Source: Aureimonas jatrophae (GTDB lineage: Bacteria; Pseudomonadota; Alphaproteobacteria; Rhizobiales; Rhizobiaceae). From it: a DNA stretch of 64,000 bases. Within the stretch, counting starts at the first letter, position 1. Each line of letters begins with the position of its first letter. Where the stretch lies: positions 412,816 to 476,815 of the forward strand of contig NZ_FNIT01000003.1 of the NCBI RefSeq assembly GCF_900104035.1, written 5' to 3'. Of the stretch, positions 54,682 through 62,246 are shown one piece after another. The translations under genes were made by a program, and so were the position numbers. The notes below the pieces were generated by a model. It made no database searches, was not told where the DNA came from, and worked only from the letters and a program-made list of their open reading frames with translations.

Positions 54682-55335
54682 TCACTGGGCCGAACGCGGT
54701 ATGTCCGGAAGTGTGTATCGCTCTGGTCTGAAGCCATACGACGACCGCTCACCAGTGAGGATAACGTCCTTGCCGTAGTAGTCGGTAAAGGCACCGTTCA
54801 GCTTCACTCCACAGAGACGTCGACTTGCGAACTCCGGGTTGTCGCCGGTCACACCGGGACAGTACTTGTTGTAGGATGCGCTCTGGATCACGAACGGGAC
54901 GCTCGCATGATCGACGCGACCCATGTCGTGGAGGATCAACGGCAAATAGCTCCGCAGCCCGAGATACGCCATTACCCCGATCGCGACGGCAAGAAATATC
55001 GTGTTGCCGGCGAACTTCAGGACCGTGTGGGGACCGACGACCCGATCCCCGTCCTCCTCCGGAAAATAGCGGGGAAACGAATTTCTGAACTCGGGATGCG
55101 AGTGAGCCCGCGCGAACGAGATGCAAAGCGGCACGAACACGGCGGCGGTCAAAATACCCGCGCCGCAGAGCGCGAGCGGCTCTATCGTCTCGGATACGGT
55201 GAGACTGCGCAGGAAGTGCTTCTCGTCGAACGGGTCGAAGAACATTAGAACTAGGGCGATGACGAGAAGTATGTGGATCGTGACGCTGAAGGCAGTAAGC
55301 CAACCGTCTTTGATCGTCCAACTGCGAGTAGCCAT
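54682..55335 (-). CDS. Hypothetical membrane protein
   Basis: A 217-residue protein with three predicted membrane helices (AFSVTIHILLVIALVLMFF, LCGAGILTAAVFVPLCISF, NTIFLAVAIGVMAYLGL) and a soluble C-terminal part with two cysteines (NKYCPGVTGDN, RRLCGVKL). Start ATG 55335. It is in the same direction as the phage lysis genes and may be a lysogeny-expressed cargo gene or lie just outside the prophage. No family recognised. Confidence 0.55.
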   Translation of the reverse strand: MATRSWTIKDGWLTAFSVTIHILLVIALVLMFFDPFDEKHFLRSLTVSETIEPLALCGAGILTAAVFVPLCISFARAHSHPEFRNSFPRYFPEEDGDRVVGPHTVLKFAGNTIFLAVAIGVMAYLGLRSYLPLILHDMGRVDHASVPFVIQSASYNKYCPGVTGDNPEFASRRLCGVKLNGAFTDYYGKDVILTGERSSYGFRPERYTLPDIPRSAQ

Positions 55336-55388
55336 GTCGGTACCTCGTCTCTGCAGACGGCAGGTTATCGGCCTACACGGCTGAAAAA

Positions 55389-55430
55389 CAGACCGACCGC
55401 TATCCACCCTTCAACGCCGTCGGCTGAAGG
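55389..55430 (-). repeat. Dispersed repeat, copy E (core)
   Basis: CAGACCGACCGCTATCC followed by ACCCTTCAACG matches the core of copies B and D. It spans the stop codon (55411-55413) of the next gene. It is the last copy seen and lies at the probable left edge of the prophage. Confidence 0.4.
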
Positions 55431-55629
55431 CGAATATCCGTGCCTCGGTCTCGCTTGGCTGGAGAAGCTGACAAGGCTTGCCGTTGATCTCCTGCAGCTG
55501 GGCGCAGATCAGCTCGATGTTGCGCTCCGAGCGCCGCGAGCTTTCGCCGCTCATCACGATCAAAGCGGCAATCGCGGCCGTGAAGCAGAACATGGCGCCG
55601 ATGATCAGGATCAGGTCTCGCTTCGTCAT
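55411..55629 (-). CDS. Small phage membrane protein (lysis region)
   Basis: A 72-residue protein: short basic start (MTKRDL), a membrane helix (ILIIGAMFCFTAAIAALIV, about 6-24) and a soluble part with ELICAQLQEINGKPCQLL, two cysteines. Size, topology and place next to the muramidase suggest a lysis accessory such as a spanin component, but no family motif is visible. It follows the coiled-coil gene by a single base. Last gene of the prophage lysis run. Confidence 0.6.
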   Translation of the reverse strand: MTKRDLILIIGAMFCFTAAIAALIVMSGESSRRSERNIELICAQLQEINGKPCQLLQPSETEARIFAFSRRR

Positions 55630-55630
55630 A

Positions 55631-56014
55631 TTACGCTCCTCCGCGAAAGGGTGAGGTCTCGAACTCGGGGATGGCCAGTTGCGCCCCGGCCATGATGCGC
55701 TCCAGCTTGCCGACATGGCGTGAGTAGTCCGCCAGCATGATTTCCTGTCGCTCGATCGTGCGGGCCTGGTTCATCATGGCCTGCTTCACGTCGGTCAGCT
55801 GGCGTTCGAAGTCGCGGCGGATCTCGGCCAGTCGGTCGTCGCCATCCTCCTCGAGCTTGGCGATCGCCTTCTGAAGATCTGCGACGCGGCCCTCGTAGCT
55901 CTTGGCCTGCGCTTCGGTGTTGGACTTCGTGTAAAGAAAGACCGCCCCCAGCACGCCGCCGAGCGCGGTCATGACGGTTGCGAACTCGCCAAGGGAGATG
56001 CCGTTCATCTGCAT
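55631..56014 (-). CDS. Phage membrane protein with coiled coil
   Basis: A 127-residue protein with an N-terminal membrane helix (FATVMTALGGVLGAVFLY, about 11-28) and a long coiled coil (about 33-100, including LQKAIAKLEEDGDDRLAE). This is the layout of inner-membrane spanin or Rz-like and DUF2730-like phage proteins. Start ATG 56014 or ATG 56008. It lies 10 bases after the muramidase stop, completing a lysis cassette. Confidence 0.65.
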   Translation of the reverse strand: MQMNGISLGEFATVMTALGGVLGAVFLYTKSNTEAQAKSYEGRVADLQKAIAKLEEDGDDRLAEIRRDFERQLTDVKQAMMNQARTIERQEIMLADYSRHVGKLERIMAGAQLAIPEFETSPFRGGA

Positions 56015-56024
56015 GGGACTTTCG

Positions 56025-56948
56025 CTAGGCGCTCGCGTTCGCCGGAGCCTTGTAGGCGCGCCAGAAGGCGAAGCCGGCGCACAGGATGACAGCCACCACC
56101 GCGGTCACGCCGCCGAAGATGACGAGGAGCTGCGTCGTCGACAGGCTGGGAAGCCAGTTGGCGGCCGACAGCGCCCCGCTGACGCCGGTCATGCCGCCGA
56201 CGCTGGCGAGCGCACCCGCTGCACCGCCCTTGGCAGCACCGATCGCCTTGGAGATCGCCGCGATCGGATCCGGGGCCGGGAGCGGCATCGTTGTCGGCGC
56301 CGGGAAGAAGGTCGGCGTGGGCTCGGCCTCGTCGACAGGTTCGGGCTTGGGAAGAGCGACGGGCGCCGGCGGGACCGGATCAGCTGCAACCGCGACCGAC
56401 GCGCGAGACAAGGCCAGAACTTCGGCTAGAACCGCCTCCACCTTGGCCGGCTGGACTAGCGCCTTGTTCAGCTGATCGCCGGCATAGTAGCTCTGGCCGC
56501 GCGAGAGCGTGCGGTGCGCGCCTTTCGTGGCCCGAAGCACCGGGAACGACGCCCACTCCTGCGCCAGGCGCTTGCCGAACTCGTCGCGCGTGATCGTGCC
56601 GGCGACGAACGGCTCGTAGCCGCGGCGCTTCAGAAGGTGGAAGCCGAGACGGTCCTGCAGATCGGGATCGAGCACCTGCGCACCACGGAGCCCGAGCTCG
56701 GCCTTCAGGTCCTTCAGCGTGTTGCGCATGAACTGGTAGCCGCCGGTGGCCGACGACTTGAACCGGCGCGTCCAACTGGCCTGGCTTGCGATCACCTCGT
56801 CCACCGTCATCAACGTGACGGGCTTGGGCAGCTTGCCCTGGTTGTGGCCGTAAATGACGTCGTAGCCCGATCGATCGTCGGTGCCGACCTCGGTGGCGCG
56901 AATGAAGTCGAGAAGGCGCGCGGCGCCGGCAGGGACGGTGCGATCCAT
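56025..56948 (-). CDS. Phage muramidase (endolysin) with C-terminal membrane anchor
   Basis: A 307-residue peptidoglycan hydrolase. Residues 1-165 match lambda R-like transglycosylases: FIRATEVGTDDRSGYDV, with the likely catalytic Glu at residue 15, and SSATGGYQFMRNTL. Then come a Pro-rich linker (190-228), a Gly/Ala-rich amphipathic stretch and a C-terminal membrane helix (LLVIFGGVTAVVAVILCAG, about 274-296). A tail-anchored endolysin is unusual; it could combine endolysin and holin-like roles, or stay inactive at the membrane until lysis. Start ATG 56948 lies just after an intrinsic terminator. Confidence 0.82.
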   Translation of the reverse strand: MDRTVPAGAARLLDFIRATEVGTDDRSGYDVIYGHNQGKLPKPVTLMTVDEVIASQASWTRRFKSSATGGYQFMRNTLKDLKAELGLRGAQVLDPDLQDRLGFHLLKRRGYEPFVAGTITRDEFGKRLAQEWASFPVLRATKGAHRTLSRGQSYYAGDQLNKALVQPAKVEAVLAEVLALSRASVAVAADPVPPAPVALPKPEPVDEAEPTPTFFPAPTTMPLPAPDPIAAISKAIGAAKGGAAGALASVGGMTGVSGALSAANWLPSLSTTQLLVIFGGVTAVVAVILCAGFAFWRAYKAPANASA

Positions 56949-56965
56949 GAGTGTGCTCCAGGCAT

Positions 56966-56988
56966 AAAAAAGGCGCCACACGGGCGCC
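56966..56988 (-). terminator. Intrinsic terminator upstream of the muramidase
   Basis: GGCGCC and GGCGCC (self-complementary, 5-base loop CGTGT) followed on the minus strand by six T. It ends any minus-strand transcript coming from the SGNH-like gene 18 bases before the muramidase start, so the lysis genes need their own promoter or antitermination. Confidence 0.78.
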
Positions 56989-57021
56989 ATGGGTTGTTGA
57001 ATACGTCTCTGCCGCTTACCG

Positions 57022-57540
57022 ATGACGCAGCGGGTCAAAGCGAAAGAGTTGCCTATGCTGCCGTCTCAGGACGCTCGGATCGGTCAGTCGCTCGAAGAAG
57101 GCCGGCCGCACGCGGCAGGCGCCTTCACGAAAGCCTTCGAACGGCTGAACTTGCTACACCGGATCGCACCGCGCGCCCCGGTGGAACGTGTACGGCTGCA
57201 GGTTTTGATCTCGCGCGTCCTGCCGGCGCAGACACCCAGTCAAGCGGCGGTCCTGACGCGGCGCGGCCGGCCGAACGATCCACTGACGCAGGAGTTGCGA
57301 GAAGCGGGCAAGCGCTCGGCCTCGCTAGGTTCCTGGCCGGAAACGGTCGAACTCGATGGGCTCGCCGCCGAGATCGACCGTTTGGAAAGTGATCCAACGC
57401 TCTCGGCGATCCTCGACATCCGTGCGGCCTTGCGCGAGCTCATCCCGCAACAGCAGAACGTCGAAATCCGTCGCTGGATGACGATGGCGCTGACGCCGGG
57501 CGACCCGATCATTAGCAACACCGGTGACGTGATCGTCTAG
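57022..57540 (+). CDS. Hypothetical protein on the opposite strand of the prophage
   Basis: A 172-residue soluble protein (start ATG 57022 or ATG 57058) with a helical first half (FERLNLLHRIAPRAPVERV) and a second half including EIDRLESDPTLSAILDIRAAL. No domain is recognised. It is the only plus-strand gene in the tail-lysis region, set between the SGNH-like gene and a terminator, which is the pattern of a phage moron gene expressed in the lysogen. It could also be a spurious frame; codon pattern and length argue for a real gene. Confidence 0.55.
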   Translation: MTQRVKAKELPMLPSQDARIGQSLEEGRPHAAGAFTKAFERLNLLHRIAPRAPVERVRLQVLISRVLPAQTPSQAAVLTRRGRPNDPLTQELREAGKRSASLGSWPETVELDGLAAEIDRLESDPTLSAILDIRAALRELIPQQQNVEIRRWMTMALTPGDPIISNTGDVIV

Positions 57541-57605
57541 TTCGAGGCGACCGTCCATTCGAGCGGCAGGCCCGGCCGGCTATCCTTCATGCGTCGGTCG
57601 GGTCG

Positions 57606-58946
57606 TCACGCCGCCATCTCGCCCGTGTAGGCGCTGATCTGCGGAATGCGGAACTCGATCGAGGCGGTGAGCGCCTGGTTCGCGAACCCACTGATGTCGA
57701 GCCAGGGATACTCCTGCGTCGCGCCGGCCGTCGTCAGAGCATGGCCCGGGCGCAGCAGCGCATCCCACTCCTTGGCGTCGAAGGCCAAGGCGTTGGTCGA
57801 AGTGGATCCGGCCCACTCTGCGTCAGCTGCCGGATCTCCGAGGCTCGGCTCGAACTGGCCCCCGTTGCGCCGCAGCTTCAGCGAGACGCGGCCGAGGTTC
57901 TGTGAGCCGGCCAGGACCTTCGAGAACATCGTCAAATCGAAGCGATCGGTTCCGAGCGCGAGACCCATGCCGAAGCTCGTTGGGCCGCGCAGTGAGATTG
58001 CCGAGGCCGACGATCCGTTGGCGAGGTTCGCGATGTCGAGCCGCCAGATGCCCGTCGCGGTGTCGAGGCTCGAGACCACCGATCCGCTCGCCGCCGCATC
58101 GATGTTCACCGACCAGCCCAACGGCGCGGCGCCGGTCGGAACGACGGTCGCCCCCGCAAGCGTACCACCCGTCGCCGTGAACTTGCCGCCCGCCAGAACG
58201 CCTGCACGCGCCGTCAGGTCGATCGCAGGCATGGCCGCTGCGATGATCGGTAGGCAGGCGCGCCCCTTGGCCTGAACGCCAGCGGTCGCATCGTGAATGC
58301 CGTCCGATCTCAGCATGCCGGCGGCCGGCGTGTTGCTGTCAGGTGCCGAGGCAATGGCATTCCAGGTTGGCAGAACGTAGATGCCCTTCGACGGGTCGTG
58401 CTTCGAACGCGCGTAGTCGCGCCACGCAGCGAAGTCGGCGATGATCGAGGCCGTAACGGTCGTCGTCTTCGGCGCCTCGTCGCAGATGAAGATGACCTCC
58501 TTGGTCGTGCGCAGCTGCGCGATGATCGTATCGAGGTCGGCCTTGGACTGCGCCAGGCTCACCGGGTCGCCGTCCCGGAAGTTGTTGGTGAACGCCAGGA
58601 CAAGGGCGGCCTTGGCTGGCGATGCGACTGCGGCCGCCAGATAGTTCGCGATCAGGTAGGGGCTCTGCTGCCCGCCCTCGCCCACTGTGTTGGCACGATT
58701 GAAGTCGATCTGCCCCTTCGACAGCTGGCGCAGCCCCGTCAGCAGACCGCCGGCCATCTGATAGGCGTTCTGCTCGACCGGCGGTGTCGCCCCGTTCATC
58801 GCGAAGGTGAACGTGTTGATCATGCTGTGCCCGAAGGCGACGATCGTGTTGGCCGACGCCTTCACCGGGGGCAGGACAACACCGCCACCGATGATGCCGG
58901 CGCCGATATAGGCGGCCACAAGACGCGAGTTCGAAAGGCGGACCAT
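57606..58946 (-). CDS. SGNH-hydrolase-like phage tail protein
   Basis: A 446-residue protein. The first ~235 residues look like an SGNH hydrolase: AFGHSMINT with Ser41 in a GHS variant of GDS, LAFTNNFRDG (Asn block near 121) and SDGIHDATAG with Asp215 and His218. The second half is beta-rich and Gly/Ala/Thr-rich, like tail-spike or receptor-binding parts. An esterase that trims O-acetyl groups from host surface sugar is the likely role, as in other phage tail SGNH proteins; substrate is inferred. An intrinsic terminator lies just before it and AAGGAG precedes the ATG. Confidence 0.7.
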   Translation of the reverse strand: MVRLSNSRLVAAYIGAGIIGGGVVLPPVKASANTIVAFGHSMINTFTFAMNGATPPVEQNAYQMAGGLLTGLRQLSKGQIDFNRANTVGEGGQQSPYLIANYLAAAVASPAKAALVLAFTNNFRDGDPVSLAQSKADLDTIIAQLRTTKEVIFICDEAPKTTTVTASIIADFAAWRDYARSKHDPSKGIYVLPTWNAIASAPDSNTPAAGMLRSDGIHDATAGVQAKGRACLPIIAAAMPAIDLTARAGVLAGGKFTATGGTLAGATVVPTGAAPLGWSVNIDAAASGSVVSSLDTATGIWRLDIANLANGSSASAISLRGPTSFGMGLALGTDRFDLTMFSKVLAGSQNLGRVSLKLRRNGGQFEPSLGDPAADAEWAGSTSTNALAFDAKEWDALLRPGHALTTAGATQEYPWLDISGFANQALTASIEFRIPQISAYTGEMAA

Positions 58947-58967
58947 GGGGTTCTCCTTGGGCGCACG

Positions 58968-58995
58968 AAAAAGGCCGCCCTGGTGGAGAGCGGCC
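58968..58995 (-). terminator. Intrinsic terminator between DUF1353 and SGNH-like genes
   Basis: GGCCGC and GCGGCC (6-bp perfect stem, 11-base loop) followed on the minus strand by five T, between the DUF1353 gene and the SGNH-like gene. It separates the main tail transcript from the SGNH-like gene. Confidence 0.75.
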
Positions 58996-59024
58996 GCAAA
59001 GGTGGATGGGGTGGTGAGGTCGGC

Positions 59025-59375
59025 TTAGGTGAAGCGGTAGAAGGCGACCGCGATCGTCATGGCGAAGCGTTTGGGCCGCGATACGCCATCGGCTGCCAGC
59101 GCCGCGTTGGAGGCGCCCGCCGCCGTGATGCGATCGACGCCGCTGCGCAACAGCTCGTCATGGAGAGCTGCGGCCTTCAGGTAGCGCGGATCGTGCGGGT
59201 CGAAGATCCACCGGAGAAGAACCGGGATCGATACGTCAAAGACGGTCCCGTCTCGAACCTCGAACCACCAGCCCGAGCCCTTGGCGCCAATCTCCCAGCG
59301 CGTTGCGCCGTGCTGGCGATACTGGATGCCCTCCAGCCGCTCGAAGACGACGACGGCCTGCGTGTAGGCGCTCAC
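59025..59375 (-). CDS. DUF1353-family phage protein
   Basis: A 116-residue protein with the DUF1353 pattern: GSGWWFEVRDGTVFDVSIP split as FDVSIPVLLRWIFDPHDP and YLKAAALHDELLRSG, with conserved His and Asp that suggest a papain- or metallo-type fold of unknown activity. DUF1353 genes are common in the tail-lysis region of phages and gene-transfer agents, often near endolysins. The start overlaps the DUF4376 gene stop by 4 bases. Confidence 0.82.
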   Translation of the reverse strand: MSAYTQAVVVFERLEGIQYRQHGATRWEIGAKGSGWWFEVRDGTVFDVSIPVLLRWIFDPHDPRYLKAAALHDELLRSGVDRITAAGASNAALAADGVSRPKRFAMTIAVAFYRFT

Positions 59376-60013
59376 TGCGTTGGCCAGTACCCATCGTCGA
59401 CGAAGTTGGTTGGGATCGGATCAGCATCCTTCAACGCGCGGGCCGCGAAGGTGTGGACGCTCTTGTGATTAGCCGCCGCCTGCCCGAAGGCGATGACAGT
59501 CGGCGCGTCCATCGGTACGAGGGAGTTGTCCGCCGCGATCCAGCGGAAGTCCTCGTCGCCATCATGCCAGCGCAGATCGCCGGGTTTCTTGCCCGAGAGC
59601 GTCACCGCCATGTGCGCAAGCGAGGCGGCGCCAAGGATGTTTTCGCGGTCGGCAGGGCGCGCTTGAAACAACGTGCCGCCAAAAAGGAAGCCAGCATCAA
59701 TGCGACGATCGCGCTCTGCGTCGACCATTGGCGACATGGTCAAACGCAGCGCCAAAACCCGCGCCGCCATCTCAGCCGCCTTGGCCGCGTCGAACTGCGT
59801 TTTGGTCAGTGTGGACAGGATGCCGGGAATGTCCGTGCGGCCCGTGGTGGTGCCGTAGAGGATGTCGTAGTTCGACCCGGTGATCGGCCAGCGGGTTTCC
59901 AGCGCGAAGTCCCGAACGCAGCCGGCGGGATCGACAGGCCCGCCACGCGTCGGCTGCACGTTCGCGGGAATGCCAGTGATGGCGTCGACGGTGGTGAAGG
60001 AGACGTAGGTCAA
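59372..60013 (-). CDS. DUF4376 domain phage tail-associated protein
   Basis: A 213-residue protein. The first half (FTTVDAITGIPANVQ, FALETRWPITGSN) is beta-rich; the second half from about residue 105 is a DUF4376 domain: AERDRRIDAGFLFGG, FQARPADRENILGAA, DEDFRWIAADNSLVPM and FGQAAANHKSVHTFAA. Such domains occur in tail-fibre assembly or baseplate-associated proteins. The start is TTG 60013 with GGAG nine bases upstream, following the fibre gene by 11 bases; no closer ATG fits. Confidence 0.78.
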   Translation of the reverse strand: MTYVSFTTVDAITGIPANVQPTRGGPVDPAGCVRDFALETRWPITGSNYDILYGTTTGRTDIPGILSTLTKTQFDAAKAAEMAARVLALRLTMSPMVDAERDRRIDAGFLFGGTLFQARPADRENILGAASLAHMAVTLSGKKPGDLRWHDGDEDFRWIAADNSLVPMDAPTVIAFGQAAANHKSVHTFAARALKDADPIPTNFVDDGYWPTQ

Positions 60014-60024
60014 TCTGGGCTCCT

Positions 60025-61356
60025 TCAGGTCGGCGTCACGAGGCGGATGGCGCGGCTGGTGTAGTTGGTACTGTCCGCTCGCTCTCCGTTGACGTACTCG
60101 CCCGTCGTCATACGGATCAGATTGGCGCGCTGGACGAAATCGCTGTCCGAATAAACCTCGGACGTCCACCAAGGGGTGCTCTCGAATGCTTGCGCACCGC
60201 CCACTTGAAACAGCGCAAGGCCGCGCAGGTTGGAGCTGACACGCGCCATAATAGCTCGCGCGCCCAATGCCCAATCGGTGAAACCGTTCGAGACGAGGTC
60301 GTTCGCAGACTGGTTCGCATAACTCCAGCTTCCAGCGGCGGCGGTCGAGCGATCCGCAAGAACGATATCCTTCCCGTCGTCAGTTTGACCGGCGAAGAAA
60401 CCGCCTTGGTACGGGCTGCCGAGATCCGGACGGAACACGGTCGCAGTCGTGAAGCTCGTCGCCGCACCCGGCGAGACGCCGCCGTTCGTGTCGGTATCGA
60501 CGCAGCGCACCTTGTAGACCGTATTGGCGGACAGGCTGTCCTTCGGGCTAGCGAGAGTGGCCGATGCCTGCCCCACCGCTCCGTTGACCGTGACGATGGT
60601 GGCGAAGTTGTCCTTGGACAGCTCAAACCGCCGTGCCGCCTGTGCCGTGCCGTTCGGATGCGAATAGGCCGAGGCGGTGAAGGTGACCGCTTGGTTCTGC
60701 GCGCCGACGTTGGTGGCGCCGTTGGCGGGCGCCGACATGACCGGGGCGACGGGCAGGCGCGGAAAGGTGAACGAGACCGGAGCCGACCAGCCCGACGACA
60801 CGTCTTTGGCGTCTGTCTGGATGGCGCGCAGGTAGTAGGTCGTGCCGCCGGTGAGCGTCGCCTGCGCATTCGCCAGCGAGGCCGAAACACCGGTCTGCGT
60901 CAGTACGCCCGTGTCGTAGACGATGGTGTTCGCTGCGAAGCTCGCCGCCGTCGCGATGCGGAAGCGGATCGTCTTCTGCGCTTCGCCGTAGAGTGAGGTC
61001 AGCCGGTCCACCGATAGAAGCAGCGCCCCGCCCGTGAGGCTCGGCGTCGATCCCTGCGCCGGCGCGGTGACGATCGGCGGGAGCACCTTCGGCACCTCGG
61101 GCAGCACGACAGCGCCCGACATGCCGTTCACGCTGGTGACGGGGCCAGCCTCGATCGCGGCGACGGCGTCGGCAAACCGATCGGCGGCCTCAGCCACGTA
61201 CTGTCCGACGGCTGCCACGTCCTGCAGCGCCAGCGGGAAGTTGACGACGTGCCCGTCGCCGTCGAAGCCGCCGGGGTTGGCAGGCGTTGCGACGCTGCTG
61301 TTGAAGTAGGAGGCAAGTCGGGTCAGCGACGTTTGCACGAAGCCGGGAATGGCCAT
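60025..61356 (-). CDS. Phage tail fibre protein with Fn3-like domains
   Basis: A 443-residue protein. The first 95 residues (FVQTSLTRLASYFNSS, VTSVNGMSGAVVLPE) resemble the fibre base that attaches to the tail; residues 95-300 form two to three beta-sandwich, Fn3-like units with TYYLRAIQTDAKDVSSGWS and VYKVRCVDTD; the end (YQGGFFAGQTDDGKDIVL) looks like a receptor-binding domain. ATG 61356 overlaps the stop of the gene before (ATGA). Likely binds the host surface. Confidence 0.78.
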   Translation of the reverse strand: MAIPGFVQTSLTRLASYFNSSVATPANPGGFDGDGHVVNFPLALQDVAAVGQYVAEAADRFADAVAAIEAGPVTSVNGMSGAVVLPEVPKVLPPIVTAPAQGSTPSLTGGALLLSVDRLTSLYGEAQKTIRFRIATAASFAANTIVYDTGVLTQTGVSASLANAQATLTGGTTYYLRAIQTDAKDVSSGWSAPVSFTFPRLPVAPVMSAPANGATNVGAQNQAVTFTASAYSHPNGTAQAARRFELSKDNFATIVTVNGAVGQASATLASPKDSLSANTVYKVRCVDTDTNGGVSPGAATSFTTATVFRPDLGSPYQGGFFAGQTDDGKDIVLADRSTAAAGSWSYANQSANDLVSNGFTDWALGARAIMARVSSNLRGLALFQVGGAQAFESTPWWTSEVYSDSDFVQRANLIRMTTGEYVNGERADSTNYTSRAIRLVTPT

Positions 61357-62243
61357 CAGACGATTTCCTCGAAGGTGAGAGAGCCGGCAGCACGCCCCGG
61401 CGAGACGCCGCGCGCGATCGGGGGCAGTTCCGGCATGCGACCGAGCCAGGACAAGCGCTGCCGGTTCACGACGTCGTCGGGCCGCTGGACGAGGAAGACC
61501 TCGAGGTCCGTGCCGGCTTGGCGGAACAGCTCGTAGAGTTGCGACAGCATCTCGGGCTCGGGCAGGTAGTCCCATGATCCGCGCATCGTCCGTGGATGGC
61601 GCTTGCGGCTGTGATAGAGCGTGCCACCGAGCGAGCGTGCGGACGTTGAGCGAGCCAGGAAGCCGAGCTCGACGCCGGGCTTCAGGTTCAGCGAGAACTG
61701 CCACTGCCCCGCAAGGAACAGGCGGCCGAGGTCCAGGAAGCCGTCGTCGTTGCTCTGGTCGCCGAACTCCACGGTGAAGCGCGACACGAAGAACAGCTGC
61801 GGCATGATCGTGATGATCGACTGCGTCGAGCCGACGAGGCTTTCGGCGTCGGGCCGACCCGTCCAGAAATTCGGATCCCGCCACTGCATCTGCGCCGTTG
61901 GGCGTTCGCGGGGATAGATGTCCTCCCAGCCGTCCGACGCCTCACTGCCCGTCTGCCAGACGAGTTCGCCATCCGGCGCATCGCTGATCGCGGGTCCGTA
62001 GGCTCGAACCCTCTTGCGCCCGGCTGTCGAGGCGTTCGTGTTGATGAAGACGATCGCGCGAATAGAGCGCGCCCGGTCGAGTACCGCCGTCAGCCTCGTC
62101 GACGAGAGCGCGAGGCTACGCGATCGCGCCACCCGCTGCAGGATGCGGTCCTGCAGGTTCAGGAGCGAGAGCTGCCAGTCGCCGTCCTTGAGCTCCGCCG
62201 CGTCGCCGCGGTTCGGGAACATCGCGATGCCCTTGCCCGCCAT
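61356..62243 (-). CDS. Phage tail-associated protein, function unknown
   Basis: A 295-residue protein with no transmembrane segments. Motifs: DAAELKDGDWQLSLLN and NLQDRILQRVARS at the start, VFINTNASTAGR, and a C-terminal part with FRQAGTDLEVFLVQRP. Place between the tail protein and the fibre suggests a baseplate or fibre-attachment protein of a siphovirus-type tail. Starts 3 bases after the stop of the tail gene. Confidence 0.68.
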   Translation of the reverse strand: MAGKGIAMFPNRGDAAELKDGDWQLSLLNLQDRILQRVARSRSLALSSTRLTAVLDRARSIRAIVFINTNASTAGRKRVRAYGPAISDAPDGELVWQTGSEASDGWEDIYPRERPTAQMQWRDPNFWTGRPDAESLVGSTQSIITIMPQLFFVSRFTVEFGDQSNDDGFLDLGRLFLAGQWQFSLNLKPGVELGFLARSTSARSLGGTLYHSRKRHPRTMRGSWDYLPEPEMLSQLYELFRQAGTDLEVFLVQRPDDVVNRQRLSWLGRMPELPPIARGVSPGRAAGSLTFEEIV

Positions 62244-62246
62244 CGG

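Noticed and set aside
52150..55430. Integron-type attC cassettes, since repeats follow stop codons
   Set aside because: No paired core sites (GTTRRRY / RYYYAAC) were found, the copies are not alike in length, and no integrase is in view.
58293..59468. Plus-strand open frame (391 codons) opposite the SGNH-like and DUF1353 genes
   Set aside because: It crosses a terminator and two better-supported genes, and shows no domain.
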